Shown: piece by piece, positions 1 through 17,028 of the stretch
Position numbering within the stretch: position 1 is the stretch's first letter
Layout: each line of letters starts with the position of its first letter
Assembly (NCBI RefSeq): GCF_000280495.2
Contig: NZ_CP018016.1
Location: 5,518,001 to 5,582,000 of the forward strand
DNA: 64,000 nt
Direction: 5' to 3'
Origin: Kosakonia radicincitans DSM 16656
GTDB lineage: Bacteria; Pseudomonadota; Gammaproteobacteria; Enterobacterales; Enterobacteriaceae
Notes under the pieces: generated by a model
The model's input: the letters and a program-made list of their open reading frames with translations, nothing else
What the model was told of the DNA's origin: nothing
Database searches by the model: none
Translations under genes and position numbers: made by a program

Positions 1-1157
1 TCGAACAGGCTTTCAGCCGCTTCACGAGTCGGCGGTTCACCCGGACGCATCATACGGTAGATCTCTACCAGCGCGCTCAGTCGATCGTTGGTCGGGTCGA
101 CGCGTACAGTCTCAGAGATGTACGGACCGTGGTCCAGATCGTTGGTAAACAGCGTTTCGATACGTTTGTGGCCCGCCTGGCTCAGCTTGGCCAGCAGATC
201 GAGCGACAGTTCCATGTTCGCCGGGCAGATCAGTTCGCCAGTGGATTCGTCGATGTAGTCTTTAGACGCCACTTTACCCGCGATGTACTCAACCGGAACT
301 TCGATATGTTGAATCTCGTCTTTTTCCAGCTGACGGATATGGCGCGCGGTAATACGGCGGCCTTTCTCAACATACATTTTGCCGTTCGCTTCGATGTCGA
401 AGGACGCAGTTTCGCCGCGCAGACGTTCCGGCACCAGTTCCATTTGCAGTTTGTTGTCGCGAATCTCAAAGACCACTTTTTCAAAGAACAGGTCAAGGAT
501 CTGCTCAGTGGTGTAGTTCAACGCGCGCAGGATAATGGTAGCCGGCAGCTTACGACGACGGTCGATACGAACGAACAGGTTATCTTTCGGATCGAATTCA
601 AAGTCCAGCCAGGACCCACGGTAAGGAATAATACGTGCGTTATAAAGCACCTTACCAGGTGAGTGGGTTTTACCCTTATCGCTGTCAAAGAAGACACCTG
701 GGCTACGGTGGAGCTGAGAAACGATAACACGCTCAGTACCGTTGATAACAAAGGTACCGTTGTCGGTCATGAGCGGAATTTCGCCCATGTAGACTTCTTG
801 TTCTTTAATATCTTTAACAGTGCCTTCCGGCGCTTCGCGCTCGTAGATCACCAGACGCAGTTTTACGCGCAACGGAGCGGAGTAAGTTACGCCACGGATC
901 TGACACTCTTTAACGTCAAAAACAGGTTCGCCAAGACGGTAGCTGACGTATTGCAGTTCCGAATTGCCGCTGTAGCTCTTAATCGGGAACACGGAGCGGA
1001 ATGCCGCTTCCAGACCGTACTGCCCTTCAGGATCTTGCTCGATAAACTTCTGGAACGAGTCAAGCTGGATAGAAAGGAGATATGGAACATCCAGAACTTG
1101 TGGACGTTTACCAAAATCCTTACGAATACGTTTTTTCTCGGTATAGGAGTAAACCAT
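1..1157 (-). CDS. rpoB: RNA polymerase beta subunit, N-terminal part (cut by window edge)
   Basis: Encodes the first 385 residues of the RNA polymerase beta subunit; the rest lies beyond position 1. The start [17 protein letters not shown] matches the E. coli beta subunit, and the visible part covers the N-terminal protrusion and lobe regions. The rifampicin-binding region is mostly outside the window. The gene follows rplL after about 320 bases that hold a partial terminator, so it shares transcripts with the L10-L12 ribosomal protein genes while receiving less transcription than they do. Start ATG is at 1155-1157. Identity is certain from sequence and synteny. Confidence 0.98.
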   Translation of the reverse strand, partial: MVYSYTEKKRIRKDFGKRPQVLDVPYLLSIQLDSFQKFIEQDPEGQYGLEAAFRSVFPIKSYSGNSELQYVSYRLGEPVFDVKECQIRGVTYSAPLRVKLRLVIYEREAPEGTVKDIKEQEVYMGEIPLMTDNGTFVINGTERVIVSQLHRSPGVFFDSDKGKTHSPGKVLYNARIIPYRGSWLDFEFDPKDNLFVRIDRRRKLPATIILRALNYTTEQILDLFFEKVVFEIRDNKLQMELVPERLRGETASFDIEANGKMYVEKGRRITARHIRQLEKDEIQHIEVPVEYIAGKVASKDYIDESTGELICPANMELSLDLLAKLSQAGHKRIETLFTNDLDHGPYISETVRVDPTNDRLSALVEIYRMMRPGEPPTREAAESLF

Positions 1158-1409
1158 AGGGTTCCTCAGCTCGCTGACAAGTCGACCCACTCTGCCCGTC
1201 GAAAGGACAGTTTATGCAACACTATTTTTTTGACCGGAAAGTGGAGCACTTTCCGCAATGCTTGTTGCTATCACGCTTAAATCATTTCATTGCGATTTAC
1301 ACAGAAGCGAGCTCCTGTCGCAGTATATTAAGTCGTCGATAGAAACAAGCATTGTAAAGGCTACTGGTAGTCAAACAGTGTGAAACGCTACCGGCACCTT
1401 CTACAGCGC

Positions 1410-1440
1410 AAAAAGGCTGGTGACCAAAAAGTCACCAGCC
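1410..1440 (-). terminator. rplL-rpoB attenuator hairpin
   Basis: On the minus strand a perfect 10-bp stem (GGCTGGTGAC / GTCACCAGCC, 1415-1424 and 1431-1440) with a six-base loop is followed by a short T-run. It lies 39 bases after the rplL stop and 250 bases before rpoB. In E. coli the equivalent hairpin lets only part of the transcription from the ribosomal genes continue into rpoBC. The remaining 1158-1409 spacer should hold the RNase III processing site; I see no gene in it. Confidence 0.85.
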
Positions 1441-1479
1441 ATCAGCCTGATTACTCAGGCTGCAACCGGAAGGGTTGGC

Positions 1480-1848
<369 letters not shown>

Positions 1849-1914
1849 TTAAATTGTTCCTGAATATCAGAATAAGTTTATACGTAAGCAAATGCTTTAT
1901 AAAGAAAACTGCGA

Positions 1915-2412
1915 TTAAGCAGCTTCTTTCGCATCGCGTACAGCAGCCAGAGTACGAACCAGTTTGCCAGCAGAGGCTTCTTTCATGGTTGCCATCAGGC
2001 GTGCAATTGCTTCTTCGTAGGTCGGCAGGGTTGCCAGGCGATCGATCTGGGACGCCGGGATCAACTCACCTTCAAAGGCAGCGGCTTTGACCTCAAATTT
2101 TGCATTCGCTTTCGCGAACTCTTTGAACAGACGAGCAGCAGCGCCCGGGTGTTCCATAGAGTATGCAATCAGGGTCGGACCAACAAACGCGTCTTTCAGG
2201 CACTCAAAAGAAGTACCTTCAACAGCACGGCGCAGCAGGGTGTTACGAACAACACGCATGTAAACGCCAGCTTCGCGACCTGCTTTACGCAGTTCGGTCA
2301 TTTTATCTACGGTCACGCCACGGGAATCCGCAACAACCGCAGACAGCGCGCCTTTGGCTACTTCGCTGACTTCAGCAACAATCGCTTGTTTGTCTTGAAG
2401 ATTTAAAGCCAT
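1915..2412 (-). CDS. rplJ: 50S ribosomal protein L10
   Basis: 165-residue protein that anchors L7/L12 dimers to 23S rRNA to form the ribosomal stalk. In E. coli it also represses translation of its own mRNA by binding the leader together with L12. The start at 2412 (MALNLQDKQ) was preferred over an in-frame upstream start because it matches the family N-terminus and follows a GGAG-type ribosome binding site. The C-terminal helix that binds L12 ends in DAKEAA. It is preceded by a 297-base leader holding its own promoter. Confidence 0.98.
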   Translation of the reverse strand: MALNLQDKQAIVAEVSEVAKGALSAVVADSRGVTVDKMTELRKAGREAGVYMRVVRNTLLRRAVEGTSFECLKDAFVGPTLIAYSMEHPGAAARLFKEFAKANAKFEVKAAAFEGELIPASQIDRLATLPTYEEAIARLMATMKEASAGKLVRTLAAVRDAKEAA

Positions 2413-2672
2413 TAGCTTTGCTCCTGGATGTTTGCCAGGGCTCATGCCCTGGAACTCACTTCACTCTTTTCAAAGAAAAGAGCGTCTTAATACGGTGAGC
2501 AGAAACAAGCCAAAGAGTACTTTAAAAATAATCTTTAGGTTCTGTCACCGTCTACGCAGGGAATTAAGCTTCTTACGAAACACCTGCGGTCTTCGACGGA
2601 GGCCTGGATAGGCCAGGCTCCAACGAACAAATCTTTTCTTGCTAACTTACGCTAGCAAATCGTGGGGGTAAG
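2413..2672 (-). promoter_or_regulatory. rplJL mRNA leader (probable L10-L12 autoregulatory region)
   Basis: Gene-free stretch downstream of the rplJ promoter and upstream of the L10 start. Several inverted repeats are visible, for example around 2428-2446 and 2608-2626. In E. coli the equivalent leader folds to bind the L10-L12 complex and block translation. That function is assigned here by position only; I did not fold it rigorously. Confidence 0.6.
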
Positions 2673-2701
2673 ATTGTAGACAAATTCACCACCCACGTAA
2701 A
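2673..2701 (-). promoter_or_regulatory. rplJ sigma-70 promoter
   Basis: On the minus strand TTTACG (2696-2701) and TACAAT (2673-2678) are separated by exactly 17 bases, just after the rplA stop. The position corresponds to the E. coli P-L10 promoter driving rplJL-rpoBC. Confidence 0.75.
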
Positions 2702-2709
2702 GGCGAATC

Positions 2710-3891
<1,182 letters not shown>

Positions 3892-3920
3892 TTAAAGATG
3901 TTTTACGTGCATATCGCCCG

Positions 3921-3960
3921 TAAAAACAAAAGGCGCGAAATTGTATGTCAATTTCGCGCC
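3921..3960 (-). terminator. secE-nusG operon terminator
   Basis: Perfect 12-bp inverted repeat (GGCGCGAAATTG / CAATTTCGCGCC, 3932-3943 and 3949-3960) with a five-base loop, followed on the minus strand by TTTTGTTTTTA. It lies 26 bases after the nusG stop. Confidence 0.9.
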
Positions 3961-3986
3961 TTGTGCAACGTTTGATCGCCGAAGAA

Positions 3987-4532
3987 TTAAGCTTTTTCTA
4001 CCTGGCTGAAATCCAGTTCTACCGGAGTCGCACGACCAAAGATAGAAACGGAAACCTTCAGACGGGACTTCTCGTAGTCCACTTCTTCAACCACGCCGTT
4101 AAAGTCAGCGAACGGACCGTCGCTAACGCGAACCATTTCGCCTGGCTCAAACAGCGTTTTCGGACGCGGCTTATCACCGACCTGCTGGAGGCGGTTCATA
4201 ATCGCATCGACTTCTTTATCGCTAATCGGCGCGGGACGATCGGACGTACCACCGATGAAGCCCATAACGCGCGGAACGCTGCGTACCAGGTGCCAACTGG
4301 CATCATTCATTACCATCTGGACAAGCACGTAGCCGGGGAAGAATTTACGTTCGCTTTTGCGACGTTGGCCGCCACGGATTTCAACCACTTCTTCGGTTGG
4401 AACCATAACTTCGCCAAACAACTCTTCCATGTTGTGTAATTTGATATGCTCACGCAGCGATGTTGCTACGCGGCCTTCAAAACCGGAAAACGCCTGAACG
4501 ACGTACCAGCGCTTTTTAGGAGCTTCAGACAT
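3987..4532 (-). CDS. nusG: Transcription elongation/antitermination factor NusG
   Basis: 181-residue factor. The N-terminal NGN domain binds RNA polymerase, and the C-terminal KOW domain (about residues 130-158, [11 protein letters not shown] onward) contacts Rho or ribosomal protein S10. It supports Rho termination and rRNA antitermination and couples transcription to translation. It starts one base after the secE stop, and secE-nusG form one operon. Its paralogue RfaH is also encoded in this window, at 26580-27068. Confidence 0.98.
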   Translation of the reverse strand: MSEAPKKRWYVVQAFSGFEGRVATSLREHIKLHNMEELFGEVMVPTEEVVEIRGGQRRKSERKFFPGYVLVQMVMNDASWHLVRSVPRVMGFIGGTSDRPAPISDKEVDAIMNRLQQVGDKPRPKTLFEPGEMVRVSDGPFADFNGVVEEVDYEKSRLKVSVSIFGRATPVELDFSQVEKA

Positions 4533-4533
4533 C

Positions 4534-4917
4534 TCAGAACCTCAGGCCAGTGATAAAGGAAACCAGGCGAACCAGAATACCATCCAGTCCCCACAGGATC
4601 AGTGACATGACTGCGGTTACCGCAGCCACGATCAATGTGGTGTGCAACGTTTCCTGACGAGTAGGCCAAATCACTTTACGTACTTCGGTTCTCGCTTCAC
4701 GGGCAAATGCAACGGTCGCTTTACCCTTCGTCGTCAACAGCGCGACACCACCTGCTGCAGCAATCAGAATAACAACTGCCAGCGCGCGGAGTGGCAGCAT
4801 CATGTCACGATAAAGATAGTTGCCAACGATAGCCACGAGCAGCAGTACAGCAACAACAACCCACTTCATCGCTTCCAGGCCGCGCCCGCTCCCTTGAGCT
4901 TCGGTATTCGCACTCAT
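4534..4917 (-). CDS. secE: SecYEG translocon subunit SecE
   Basis: 127-residue inner-membrane protein with three hydrophobic segments (about residues 19-36, 45-63 and 93-111) and the conserved cytoplasmic stretch [13 protein letters not shown] before the last one. It clamps SecY and is essential for protein export. The start at 4917 (MSANTEAQ) was chosen over an in-frame start five codons upstream because it matches the family. A possible extended -10 (TGTCATAAT, 5038-5046) about 120 bases upstream could be its promoter. Confidence 0.97.
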   Translation of the reverse strand: MSANTEAQGSGRGLEAMKWVVVAVLLLVAIVGNYLYRDMMLPLRALAVVILIAAAGGVALLTTKGKATVAFAREARTEVRKVIWPTRQETLHTTLIVAAVTAVMSLILWGLDGILVRLVSFITGLRF

Positions 4918-5087
4918 AAACCAACCTGTCACAAGAATTCAGACAAACATTTTTGCCCCGCATAAGCGAGGCAACCAAACCGAAATGCTCTGGCGAGATT
5001 CGGACTAACGCCCTCAACAGAGCCTGTCTCAGCAATGATTATGACAAAAAAAATCACTGATGAGCCAGGTTCTGGTTCGAAAGCGTA

Positions 5088-5111
5088 CAAAAAGGGCATC
5101 AAATGATGCCC
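5088..5111 (-). terminator. tufB terminator
   Basis: Stem GGGCATCA / TGATGCCC (5094-5101, 5104-5111) followed on the minus strand by TTTTTGT, 35 bases after the tufB stop. Confidence 0.85.
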
Positions 5112-5145
5112 TCTTATTGCGCATTGCGTCAAATGTTATCAGCGA

Positions 5146-6366
<1,221 letters not shown>

Positions 6367-6444
6367 TCACCACATCAACCAGGCAACATGCCCGACTTGT
6401 TGAATGCTAAATAACAGAAGAAAAACCAGGGAGGAGAAATGAAG

Positions 6445-6520
6445 TGGTGCTGATACCCAGAGTCGAACTGGGGACCTCACCCTTACCAAGGGTGCGCTCT
6501 ACCAACTGAGCCATATCAGC
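6445..6520 (-). tRNA. thrT: tRNA-Thr (GGU)
   Basis: 76 bases with a perfect acceptor pairing (GCTGATA/TATCAGC), encoded CCA, anticodon GGT and a TTCGA T-loop. Last tRNA before tufB. Confidence 0.97.
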
Positions 6521-6526
6521 ACATCG

Positions 6527-6601
<75 letters not shown>

Positions 6602-6714
6602 ATCCTGAAACTCGGCTACCCAGTGCTTCTGTATTGTCGGGAGAAGATTTTCTCTCCCTAAGAGCTGATTCACTACTGACACCAACTCTGGTTACGTTTT
6701 AGCGTAACTGAAAA

Positions 6715-6799
<85 letters not shown>

Positions 6800-6807
6800 G
6801 GACTTGA

Positions 6808-6883
<76 letters not shown>

Positions 6884-6897
6884 ATCAAGTAGCGCGC

Positions 6898-6926
6898 ATT
6901 CTAGGGAGACAGAGGAGTTGATGCAA
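6898..6926 (-). promoter_or_regulatory. thrU-tufB operon promoter
   Basis: On the minus strand TTGCAT (6921-6926) and TAGAAT (6898-6903) are separated by 17 bases. The -10 is followed by a GCGCGC discriminator, typical of stringently controlled tRNA promoters, and an A/T-rich run lies upstream. The rest of the 6927-7210 gap up to the acetyltransferase shows no gene or clear signal. Confidence 0.85.
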
Positions 6927-7210
6927 CAAAAAAATTGCACAAAACGTTCTATCGCTCACATTTTGCACGACACCCCATATAAACGCTGTAATTTCATGCA
7001 AGGAAGTATAAAAAAACAGCACCATATTCCACGACTTTGCGCCGCTAAGCCTCCTTTAACCGCGACAACATCGGGCATCTCTTCGGTGCGACTGCGTTAA
7101 CATGGTGCAAAAAACCGTCATCGCAGTGAATATCTCTGAAGACAGACCCAGATTGTGAGTTGGATCACTAATTGCATTGCTTTAGCCACCAACCCAATGG
7201 AGGTTTCACG

Positions 7211-7759
7211 ATGAAAATTGTCTTGTTAAACGCAGCTACTTTGCCGGTCTACTGTCCGGAACTCGCCGAACTGCTGCTTGATGCACTTCATAGTGGTGCC
7301 TCTATCGGGTATCAACGCGCGATTAGCCAGCAGGAAGCAGAAAACGCCTTCTCACGATTACGCAACGAGCTGGAAACAGGTGAACGCCTGATCTGGATTG
7401 CACGCGATGAACAGGGCGTTGCCGGCAGCGTCAGCCTGCAACTCCCTACGCAACCTGAAGCACTGAACAGAGCCAACATAAAATTGTTGTTGGTACACCG
7501 CCGCGTGCGGCGCACCGGTATTGGGAAGAAGCTCCTGGCGGAGCTGGAGAAAACAGCCTGTATGCGTCAGCGCGGTCTACTGTGGCTGGAAACACCGTCA
7601 GGTTCTGCTGCAGAAGCGTTTTATCGTTCGCAAGGATATCGCTGCCTTGGGGAAATTCCCGATTATCTCTGTTCAGCGGATGGTTATTACCAACCAGCGG
7701 CCATTTACTTCAAACGTTTATTTGCGGTTAATCAGTTTGTTCGTTCTATTGCCAGCTGA
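7211..7759 (+). CDS. GNAT-family N-acetyltransferase, substrate unknown
   Basis: 182-residue protein with the GNAT fold signatures. Motif A (residues about 92-113) contains the acetyl-CoA pyrophosphate loop R-x-x-G-x-G at residues 100-105, and a motif B-like segment LETPSGSAAEAFYRSQGY runs from about residue 126 to 143. The substrate cannot be told; small molecules, peptides or antibiotics are all possible in this family. The ATG at 7211 was chosen because GGAGG sits 8 bases upstream, although an in-frame TTG exists at 7172. It is divergent from the tRNA-tufB operon and upstream of coaA, a position where E. coli K-12 has no gene. Confidence 0.85.
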   Translation: MKIVLLNAATLPVYCPELAELLLDALHSGASIGYQRAISQQEAENAFSRLRNELETGERLIWIARDEQGVAGSVSLQLPTQPEALNRANIKLLLVHRRVRRTGIGKKLLAELEKTACMRQRGLLWLETPSGSAAEAFYRSQGYRCLGEIPDYLCSADGYYQPAAIYFKRLFAVNQFVRSIAS

Positions 7760-7767
7760 TGTGCAGA

Positions 7768-7797
7768 GCGTGATGCTTTCCCTGGAAAGCATCACGC
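7768..7797 (+). terminator. Hairpin after the acetyltransferase gene
   Basis: Perfect 14-bp inverted repeat (GCGTGATGCTTTCC / GGAAAGCATCACGC) with a two-base centre, 8 bases after the stop codon. A T-run follows only after seven further bases, so it may be a weak terminator or a 3' stabiliser. Beyond it, 7798-7963 is the coaA upstream region. Confidence 0.55.
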
Positions 7798-7963
7798 AGA
7801 CGCGATTTTTCATATTATTCCCTGTCATCTGGTGTTAACCTCCTGCCCATTGATCCCACTTATTTCAATAACGTCGAGCCATAGCATTACCTTAAGAGAC
7901 TCTCTCTCTCACAACGTACCGGAAGCCTACGTGACGAGGGGTAATAGCAGGCAGATAAAGCTT

Positions 7964-8914
7964 ATGAGTAAAAAAGAGCAAACGTTAATGACGCCTTACT
8001 TACAGTTTAATCGCAGCCAGTGGGCTGCTCTTCGTGATTCAGTTCCGATGACGCTTACTGAGGGCGAAATCGCACGATTAAAAGGCATTAATGAAGACCT
8101 TTCTTTGGAAGAAGTTGCAGAGATTTATCTCCCCCTTTCCCGTTTACTCAATTTCTATATCAGTTCGAACCTGCGCCGCCAGGCCGTACTTGAGCAATTC
8201 CTTGGGACGAATGGGCAACGCATTCCGTACATCATTAGCATTGCGGGCAGCGTAGCGGTAGGAAAAAGTACTACCGCCCGTGTGCTACAGGCATTATTGA
8301 GCCGCTGGCCAGAACATCGTCGTGTTGAACTCATTACGACTGATGGTTTTCTGCATCCCAATCAGGTACTGAAAGATCGTGGGCTAATGAAGAAAAAAGG
8401 CTTCCCGCAATCTTATGATATGCATCGCCTGGTGCAGTTTGTTTCGGATATTAAATCCGGGGTGCCGAATGTCACAGCGCCAGTTTATTCGCACCTTATA
8501 TACGACGTGATCCCGGATGGGGATAAAACGGTTGCGCAGCCTGATATTTTAATTCTCGAAGGGTTGAATGTATTACAGAGCGGCATGGATTATCCTCATG
8601 ACCCGCATCATGTATTTGTCTCCGATTTTGTCGACTTTTCTATTTATGTTGATGCGCCGGAAGATCTATTACAAACCTGGTATATCAACCGCTTCCTGAA
8701 GTTCCGCGAAGGCGCATTTACCAATCCTGACTCCTATTTCCACAATTATGCGAAATTATCCGAACAGGAAGCGATTGAGATCGCCTTGTCGCTGTGGAAA
8801 GAAATTAACGGCTTAAATCTTAAAGAAAATATTTTACCAACCCGTGAGCGGGCCAGCCTGATTATGACTAAAAGCGCAAACCATGCGGTTGAGCAAGTTC
8901 GTTTGCGTAAATAA
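7964..8914 (+). CDS. coaA: Pantothenate kinase
   Basis: 316-residue type I pantothenate kinase. It phosphorylates pantothenate in the first, CoA-feedback-regulated step of coenzyme A synthesis. The P-loop GSVAVGKST is at residues 95-103. The ATG at 7964 gives the E. coli length and N-terminus ([15 protein letters not shown]); the reading frame extends further upstream but without family similarity. It is convergent with birA, with a small bidirectional hairpin between them. Confidence 0.97.
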   Translation: MSKKEQTLMTPYLQFNRSQWAALRDSVPMTLTEGEIARLKGINEDLSLEEVAEIYLPLSRLLNFYISSNLRRQAVLEQFLGTNGQRIPYIISIAGSVAVGKSTTARVLQALLSRWPEHRRVELITTDGFLHPNQVLKDRGLMKKKGFPQSYDMHRLVQFVSDIKSGVPNVTAPVYSHLIYDVIPDGDKTVAQPDILILEGLNVLQSGMDYPHDPHHVFVSDFVDFSIYVDAPEDLLQTWYINRFLKFREGAFTNPDSYFHNYAKLSEQEAIEIALSLWKEINGLNLKENILPTRERASLIMTKSANHAVEQVRLRK

Positions 8915-8919
8915 ATAAA

Positions 8920-8936
8920 GGGAGCGTCTCGCTCCC
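8920..8936. terminator. coaA/birA convergent hairpin
   Basis: GGGAGCG / CGCTCCC (8920-8926, 8930-8936) with a three-base loop, in the 27-base gap between the two convergent genes. A modest T-run (CTTGTTTATT) follows on the plus strand. Confidence 0.6.
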
Positions 8937-8941
8937 CTTGT

Positions 8942-9904
8942 TTATTCTGCACTGCGCAGTGAAATTTCTCCGCCGACCCAGGGTTTTATAACCCCATCCT
9001 GTTCAAGCAGTAGTGCTCCCTGCGCATCAATACCCCGGGAAATACCTATAATTTCTCTCTCACCGATAATCAGTTTTACCGGACGATTAATAAAATTATC
9101 CAGTTTTTCCCAGCGGGAAAGGAACGGAGCAAGCCCCTCTTGTTCAAAGCATTTCAGGGCGGTACGTAATTCAGTAACCAGACGTATGGCAAGCATGTTG
9201 CGATCGATGCGAACACCGGCTTCCTGCAGGTTAATCCAGCTCTGGCTAATATCTTCAGCCTGGGCTTTGCGCATCATCAGATTAACTCCAGCACCAACCA
9301 CGATCTGCGCCGCATCGCCAGTTTTACCGGTTAATTCGACGAGGATGCCCGCCAGTTTACGATCCTGAAGATAGAGATCATTCGGCCATTTAACCCGCAC
9401 CTGATCGGCACCTAAATCGCGTAAAACTTCCGCCATTACAATACCGATCACCAGACTTAACCCGATTGCCGCTGCTGGCCCTTGATCCAGACGCCAGTAC
9501 ATGGAGATATAGAGATTTGAACCGAACGGAGAGATCCATTTACGGCCACGGCGGCCACGGCCTGCCTGTTGATATTCTGCCACGCAGGCATCACCCGAAT
9601 GCAGCTCATTAAGGCGATCCAGCAAATACTGATTTGTCGAATCAATCACCGGTAAAACGGCAATATTCCCCTGAGTAATACGTGAACGGATCAACGCTTC
9701 GTCCAGAAGCTGGATAGGCTCCGGTAAACTGTAACCCTTACCCGGAACGGTAAAGACTTCGATTCCCCAGTCACGAAGGGTCTGGACATGTTTATTGATT
9801 GCTGCGCGGCTCATTCCCAGGCGTTCGCCCAACTGTTCACCCGAATGGAATTCGCCATCTGCCAGAATAGAAATCAGCGTTAACGGAACGGTATTATCCT
9901 TCAT
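8942..9904 (-). CDS. birA: Biotin-protein ligase / biotin operon repressor
   Basis: 320-residue bifunctional protein that makes biotinyl-5'-AMP, transfers biotin to the acetyl-CoA carboxylase carrier protein, and represses the bio operon as the bio-AMP-bound dimer. A winged helix-turn-helix occupies about residues 20-46. The nucleotide-binding loop GRGRRGRKW starts at residue 115, and KWPNDLYL follows near 172. The start overlaps the murB stop by four bases (ATGA), so the two genes are translationally coupled. Confidence 0.97.
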   Translation of the reverse strand: MKDNTVPLTLISILADGEFHSGEQLGERLGMSRAAINKHVQTLRDWGIEVFTVPGKGYSLPEPIQLLDEALIRSRITQGNIAVLPVIDSTNQYLLDRLNELHSGDACVAEYQQAGRGRRGRKWISPFGSNLYISMYWRLDQGPAAAIGLSLVIGIVMAEVLRDLGADQVRVKWPNDLYLQDRKLAGILVELTGKTGDAAQIVVGAGVNLMMRKAQAEDISQSWINLQEAGVRIDRNMLAIRLVTELRTALKCFEQEGLAPFLSRWEKLDNFINRPVKLIIGEREIIGISRGIDAQGALLLEQDGVIKPWVGGEISLRSAE

Positions 9905-10929
9905 GCAATCGTCTCCACGGCATTCACCTCACCGGCGCGGCCGATAAAACGCACTTCCGGCTCAAGCCAGACATTAAACTTCTCGCCTACGCGCTGGCGC
10001 ACAAGGTGAGCGAGCTGCACCACATCATCGCTTGTAGCCGGCCCGGTATTTATCAGCACCAGTGCTTGTAAATGATGGATCGCTGCACCGCCAATAGCGA
10101 CGCCTTTTAGCTGACATTGATCGATCAGCCAGCCAGCCGCCAGCTTTACGGAACCGTCAGCTTGCGGATAATGCGGAGCGTCAGGAAAGGCAGAGAGTAA
10201 GATGGCCGCCTGTTCTGCTGAGATCACCGGGTTTTTAAAGAAACTACCAGCATTCCCATTAACTTTTGGGTCCGGTAATTTGCTGGTACGCATACGACAT
10301 ACAGCGTCAAAAACATCTTTCGGTGTGACCGTCGCGGGATCAAGCCGGGTCAGATCACCGTAGGTCAGTACCGGCCGCCAGTTTTTTGCCAGACGCAAAC
10401 CGACCGCCGTAATGGCATAACGATTCTGGTACTCATGTTTAAAGATGCTGTCGCGATAGCCGAAACGGCAGGCCTCTGCGGACAAACGCTTAGATTCACC
10501 ACTGCTGAGTTCTACACAATCGACATAGTTGCAGACGCGCTGTAACTCGATTCCATATGCACCGATATTCTGAATCGGTGAACTCCCCGTGCAACCCGGG
10601 ATAAGTGCCAGATTCTCAAGACCCGGTATTCCGCGTTCCAGAGTCAGTTGCACCAGGTGATGCCAATTTTCGCCCGCGCCGACGTGTAGATACCATGCAT
10701 CGGCTTCTTCACGCACCTCAATACCCATAATACGGTTGATAATGACCGTTCCGGAAAAATCTTCCAGAAACAGCACGTTACTGCCTTCACCCAGAATCAG
10801 CACGGCCTGCTGGCTCTGTACCGCAGCCTGCCATGCATTGAGCAATTGCTGCGACGTTTCAGCGCAGACAATATGGTGGGCATTCCGATCAATACCAAAG
10901 GTATTCCATGGCTTAAGGGAGTGATTCAT
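9901..10929 (-). CDS. murB: UDP-N-acetylenolpyruvoylglucosamine reductase
   Basis: 342-residue FAD enzyme of peptidoglycan precursor synthesis that reduces UDP-GlcNAc-enolpyruvate to UDP-MurNAc with NADPH. The FAD-binding segment ([11 protein letters not shown], about residues 43-53) and the type I family segment [15 protein letters not shown] are visible, as is NAGSFFKNP with the catalytic serine. It lies just downstream of the rRNA operon terminators, as next to rrnB in E. coli. Confidence 0.97.
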   Translation of the reverse strand: MNHSLKPWNTFGIDRNAHHIVCAETSQQLLNAWQAAVQSQQAVLILGEGSNVLFLEDFSGTVIINRIMGIEVREEADAWYLHVGAGENWHHLVQLTLERGIPGLENLALIPGCTGSSPIQNIGAYGIELQRVCNYVDCVELSSGESKRLSAEACRFGYRDSIFKHEYQNRYAITAVGLRLAKNWRPVLTYGDLTRLDPATVTPKDVFDAVCRMRTSKLPDPKVNGNAGSFFKNPVISAEQAAILLSAFPDAPHYPQADGSVKLAAGWLIDQCQLKGVAIGGAAIHHLQALVLINTGPATSDDVVQLAHLVRQRVGEKFNVWLEPEVRFIGRAGEVNAVETIA

Positions 10930-11013
10930 TAGCGATATCCTGATGCAAAAACACGGCTAAGTTTACCGTATCCAGGTGACGAGCGCTTGTGGTGTTTAAG
11001 GCGAGCATAAAGC

Positions 11014-11043
11014 AAAAAAGCCCCGTGCCGGGGCACGGGGCTT
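11014..11043 (-). terminator. rRNA operon terminator 2
   Basis: GC-rich hairpin AAGCCCCGTGCC / GGCACGGGGCTT followed on the minus strand by TTTTTTGC, downstream of 5S rRNA and of the first terminator. Confidence 0.85.
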
Positions 11044-11065
11044 CCTGTCTCTTCCGCCCGGACGC

Positions 11066-11090
11066 AAAAAGGCCATCCTTCCGGATGGCC
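11066..11090 (-). terminator. rRNA operon terminator 1
   Basis: Stem GGCCATCC / GGATGGCC followed by TTTTTGCG on the minus strand, 15 bases after the 5S gene. Together with the next hairpin it forms the usual tandem rrn terminator pair. Confidence 0.88.
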
Positions 11091-11104
11091 TCTTCACTGG
11101 TTTG

Positions 11105-11224
11105 ATGCCTGGCAGTTCCCTACTCTCGCATGGGGAGACCCCACACTACCATCGGCGCTACGGCGTTTCACTTCTGAGTTCGGCATGGGGTCAGGTGGGA
11201 CCACCGCGCTAGTGCCGCCAGGCA
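11105..11224 (-). rRNA. rrf: 5S ribosomal RNA
   Basis: 120-base gene starting TGCCTGGCGGC and ending CTGCCAGGCAT with self-complementary ends, matching E. coli 5S. It is the last gene of the operon. Confidence 0.97.
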
Positions 11225-11318
11225 AATTCTGTTCACCGCCATGCCTCAGCGGCACACCGGTTTAATCTGTATCTCGCTGAAAAAATTCTCTCTCACGCCA
11301 AAACATCTTCGGCGTTGT

Positions 11319-14225
<2,907 letters not shown>

Positions 14226-14330
14226 TCACAACCCGAAGATGTTTCTTCCGATTCATCATCGCATTGCAAAAATTTGAGAGACTCACGAACAATTCGCATT
14301 GTTCAGTGTTTCAATTTTCAGCTTGATCCA

Positions 14331-14348
14331 GATTTTTAAAGAGCATAT
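14331..14348 (-). promoter_or_regulatory. Spacer boxA-like antitermination element
   Basis: In the tRNA-Glu/23S spacer the minus strand reads TGCTCTTTAAAAATC, resembling the rrn boxA bound by NusB-S10. It supports Rho-resistant transcription into 23S. Confidence 0.6.
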
Positions 14349-14418
14349 ATCTCAAACATGACTCGTGAGTCAGTTTTGAGATACATCGGCAGGTGACTTT
14401 CACTCACAAACCAGCAAG

Positions 14419-14494
14419 TGGCGTCCCCTAGGGGATTCGAACCCCTGTTACCGCCGTGAAAGGGCGGTGTCCTGGGCCTCTAGACGAAGGGGAC
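14419..14494 (-). tRNA. gltT: tRNA-Glu (UUC) in the 16S-23S spacer
   Basis: 76 bases with acceptor GTCCCCT/AGGGGAC, anticodon TTC and encoded CCA. A single tRNA-Glu spacer is the type found in E. coli rrnB, C, E and G. The operon next to hemG in E. coli (rrnA) instead carries tRNA-Ile and tRNA-Ala. Confidence 0.97.
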
Positions 14495-14578
14495 ACATAG
14501 TCTGCTTCGCAAGACGCCTTGCTTTTTACTTTTCATCAGACAATCTGTGTGAGCACTTCAGGAGATGGTTCTTTAAGG

Positions 14579-16118
<1,540 letters not shown>

Positions 16119-16294
16119 AAAGTTTGATGCTCATCGAATTAAACTTCGTAATGAATTACGTGTTCACCCGTGAGACTTGGTATTCATTTTTTGTCCGGAG
16201 ACATCAAGAATCCAGTCACCTGAGTGCCCACACAGATTGTCTGATAAATTGTTAAAGAGCAATGCCGCTGTGTTTTCGCTGCGGCGCGGGGTGT
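16119..16294 (-). promoter_or_regulatory. rRNA operon leader with boxA
   Basis: Leader between promoter P2 and 16S. The boxA element TGCTCTTTAACAA lies at 16249-16261, followed by the leader sequence ATTTATCAGACAATCTGTGT. BoxA recruits NusB-S10 and the antitermination complex. Sequence flanking 16S should pair with the 3' spacer to form the RNase III stem. Confidence 0.85.
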
Positions 16295-16296
16295 GC

Positions 16297-16324
16297 ATAT
16301 TACGCTTTCCCGCCGTGAAGTCAA
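16297..16324 (-). promoter_or_regulatory. rRNA promoter P2
   Basis: Minus strand TTGACT (16319-16324), 16-base spacer, TAATAT (16297-16302). It lies about 98 bases downstream of P1, as in E. coli rrn operons. Confidence 0.88.
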
Positions 16325-16394
16325 CTGATTATTTTCAGATTTCTTCACCTGACAGGCCGGTGTGTATGCCGTTGTGCCGTGTCAGTGGAGGCGC

Positions 16395-16446
16395 ATTATA
16401 GGGAGATAATTCTGGCTGACAAGCATAAAATTCAAAAAAATTATCG
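16395..16446 (-). promoter_or_regulatory. rRNA promoter P1 with UP element
   Basis: Minus strand TTGTCA (16417-16422), 16-base spacer, TATAAT (16395-16400) and a GCGCC discriminator, the classic growth-rate-regulated P1. Upstream, 16423-16446 is A/T-rich (AATTTTTTTGAATTTTATGC), fitting an UP element. Fis sites would lie further upstream, towards hemG. Confidence 0.9.
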
Positions 16447-16474
16447 TTCGCTCATTTTTCAGGCACAGCGCCCG

Positions 16475-17017
16475 TTAAACGCCCGCTTTGCTGTTTAACT
16501 GAGCTATTTCACGGGCAAAATTCGCCACTTGCTGCCAGTCGGTATAGACAACTTCTTTACGTCTATCCGTTTCGCCGCCCGTCATCTTCATAATCAGTTG
16601 GATCATCAGTCGGTCGTACCATCGATAGTGCGGGTAACGCAGCGCACCGGCAAATACGGCGCAGCGATCCGGCTGCCAGGGCGACGACAGCAAAAACTTA
16701 CGCGTATAGCTGTTCGTTTGCGGCGAGCTTTTCTCCGGTTTGCGCGCAACCAGGTTGACGGAGAAGAAGGCCCCCGGCAGCTTGTTTAATTGTGAGAGGT
16801 GCTTTTTCACAAAATTGGCCAACGCCGGATGAAAGTGCCCATAGCGAATGGACGCACCAATGACCACCCGCTCATATTTACTCCAGTCAATCTCTTGTGT
16901 GCGGTTCAGGTTAACCACATCCGCACAGACGCCAAGATCGTTAAGCTCTGAAGCCAGATAAGAAGCAATCTCCCGCGTTTGCCCATCCCGGGTCGAGAAA
17001 AGAATTAATGTTTTCAC
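16475..17017 (-). CDS. hemG: Menaquinone-dependent protoporphyrinogen IX dehydrogenase
   Basis: 180-residue flavodoxin-like FMN protein that oxidises protoporphyrinogen IX to protoporphyrin IX in haem synthesis, passing electrons to the quinone pool. The FMN phosphate loop STRDGQT is at residues 8-14, and the long insert typical of HemG (ARKPEK...RKFL) is present. GTG at 17017 was chosen as start because GGAG lies 6 bases upstream and the N-terminus ([13 protein letters not shown]) matches E. coli. It follows trkH by 11 bases. Its other neighbour is the rRNA operon, as for rrnA in E. coli. Confidence 0.95.
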   Translation of the reverse strand: MKTLILFSTRDGQTREIASYLASELNDLGVCADVVNLNRTQEIDWSKYERVVIGASIRYGHFHPALANFVKKHLSQLNKLPGAFFSVNLVARKPEKSSPQTNSYTRKFLLSSPWQPDRCAVFAGALRYPHYRWYDRLMIQLIMKMTGGETDRRKEVVYTDWQQVANFAREIAQLNSKAGV

Positions 17018-17028
17018 GTCACACTCCA

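Noticed and set aside
129..1280. Long plus-strand frames opposite rpoB
   Set aside because: These are antisense shadows of the rpoB reading frame, whose protein matches the beta subunit throughout.
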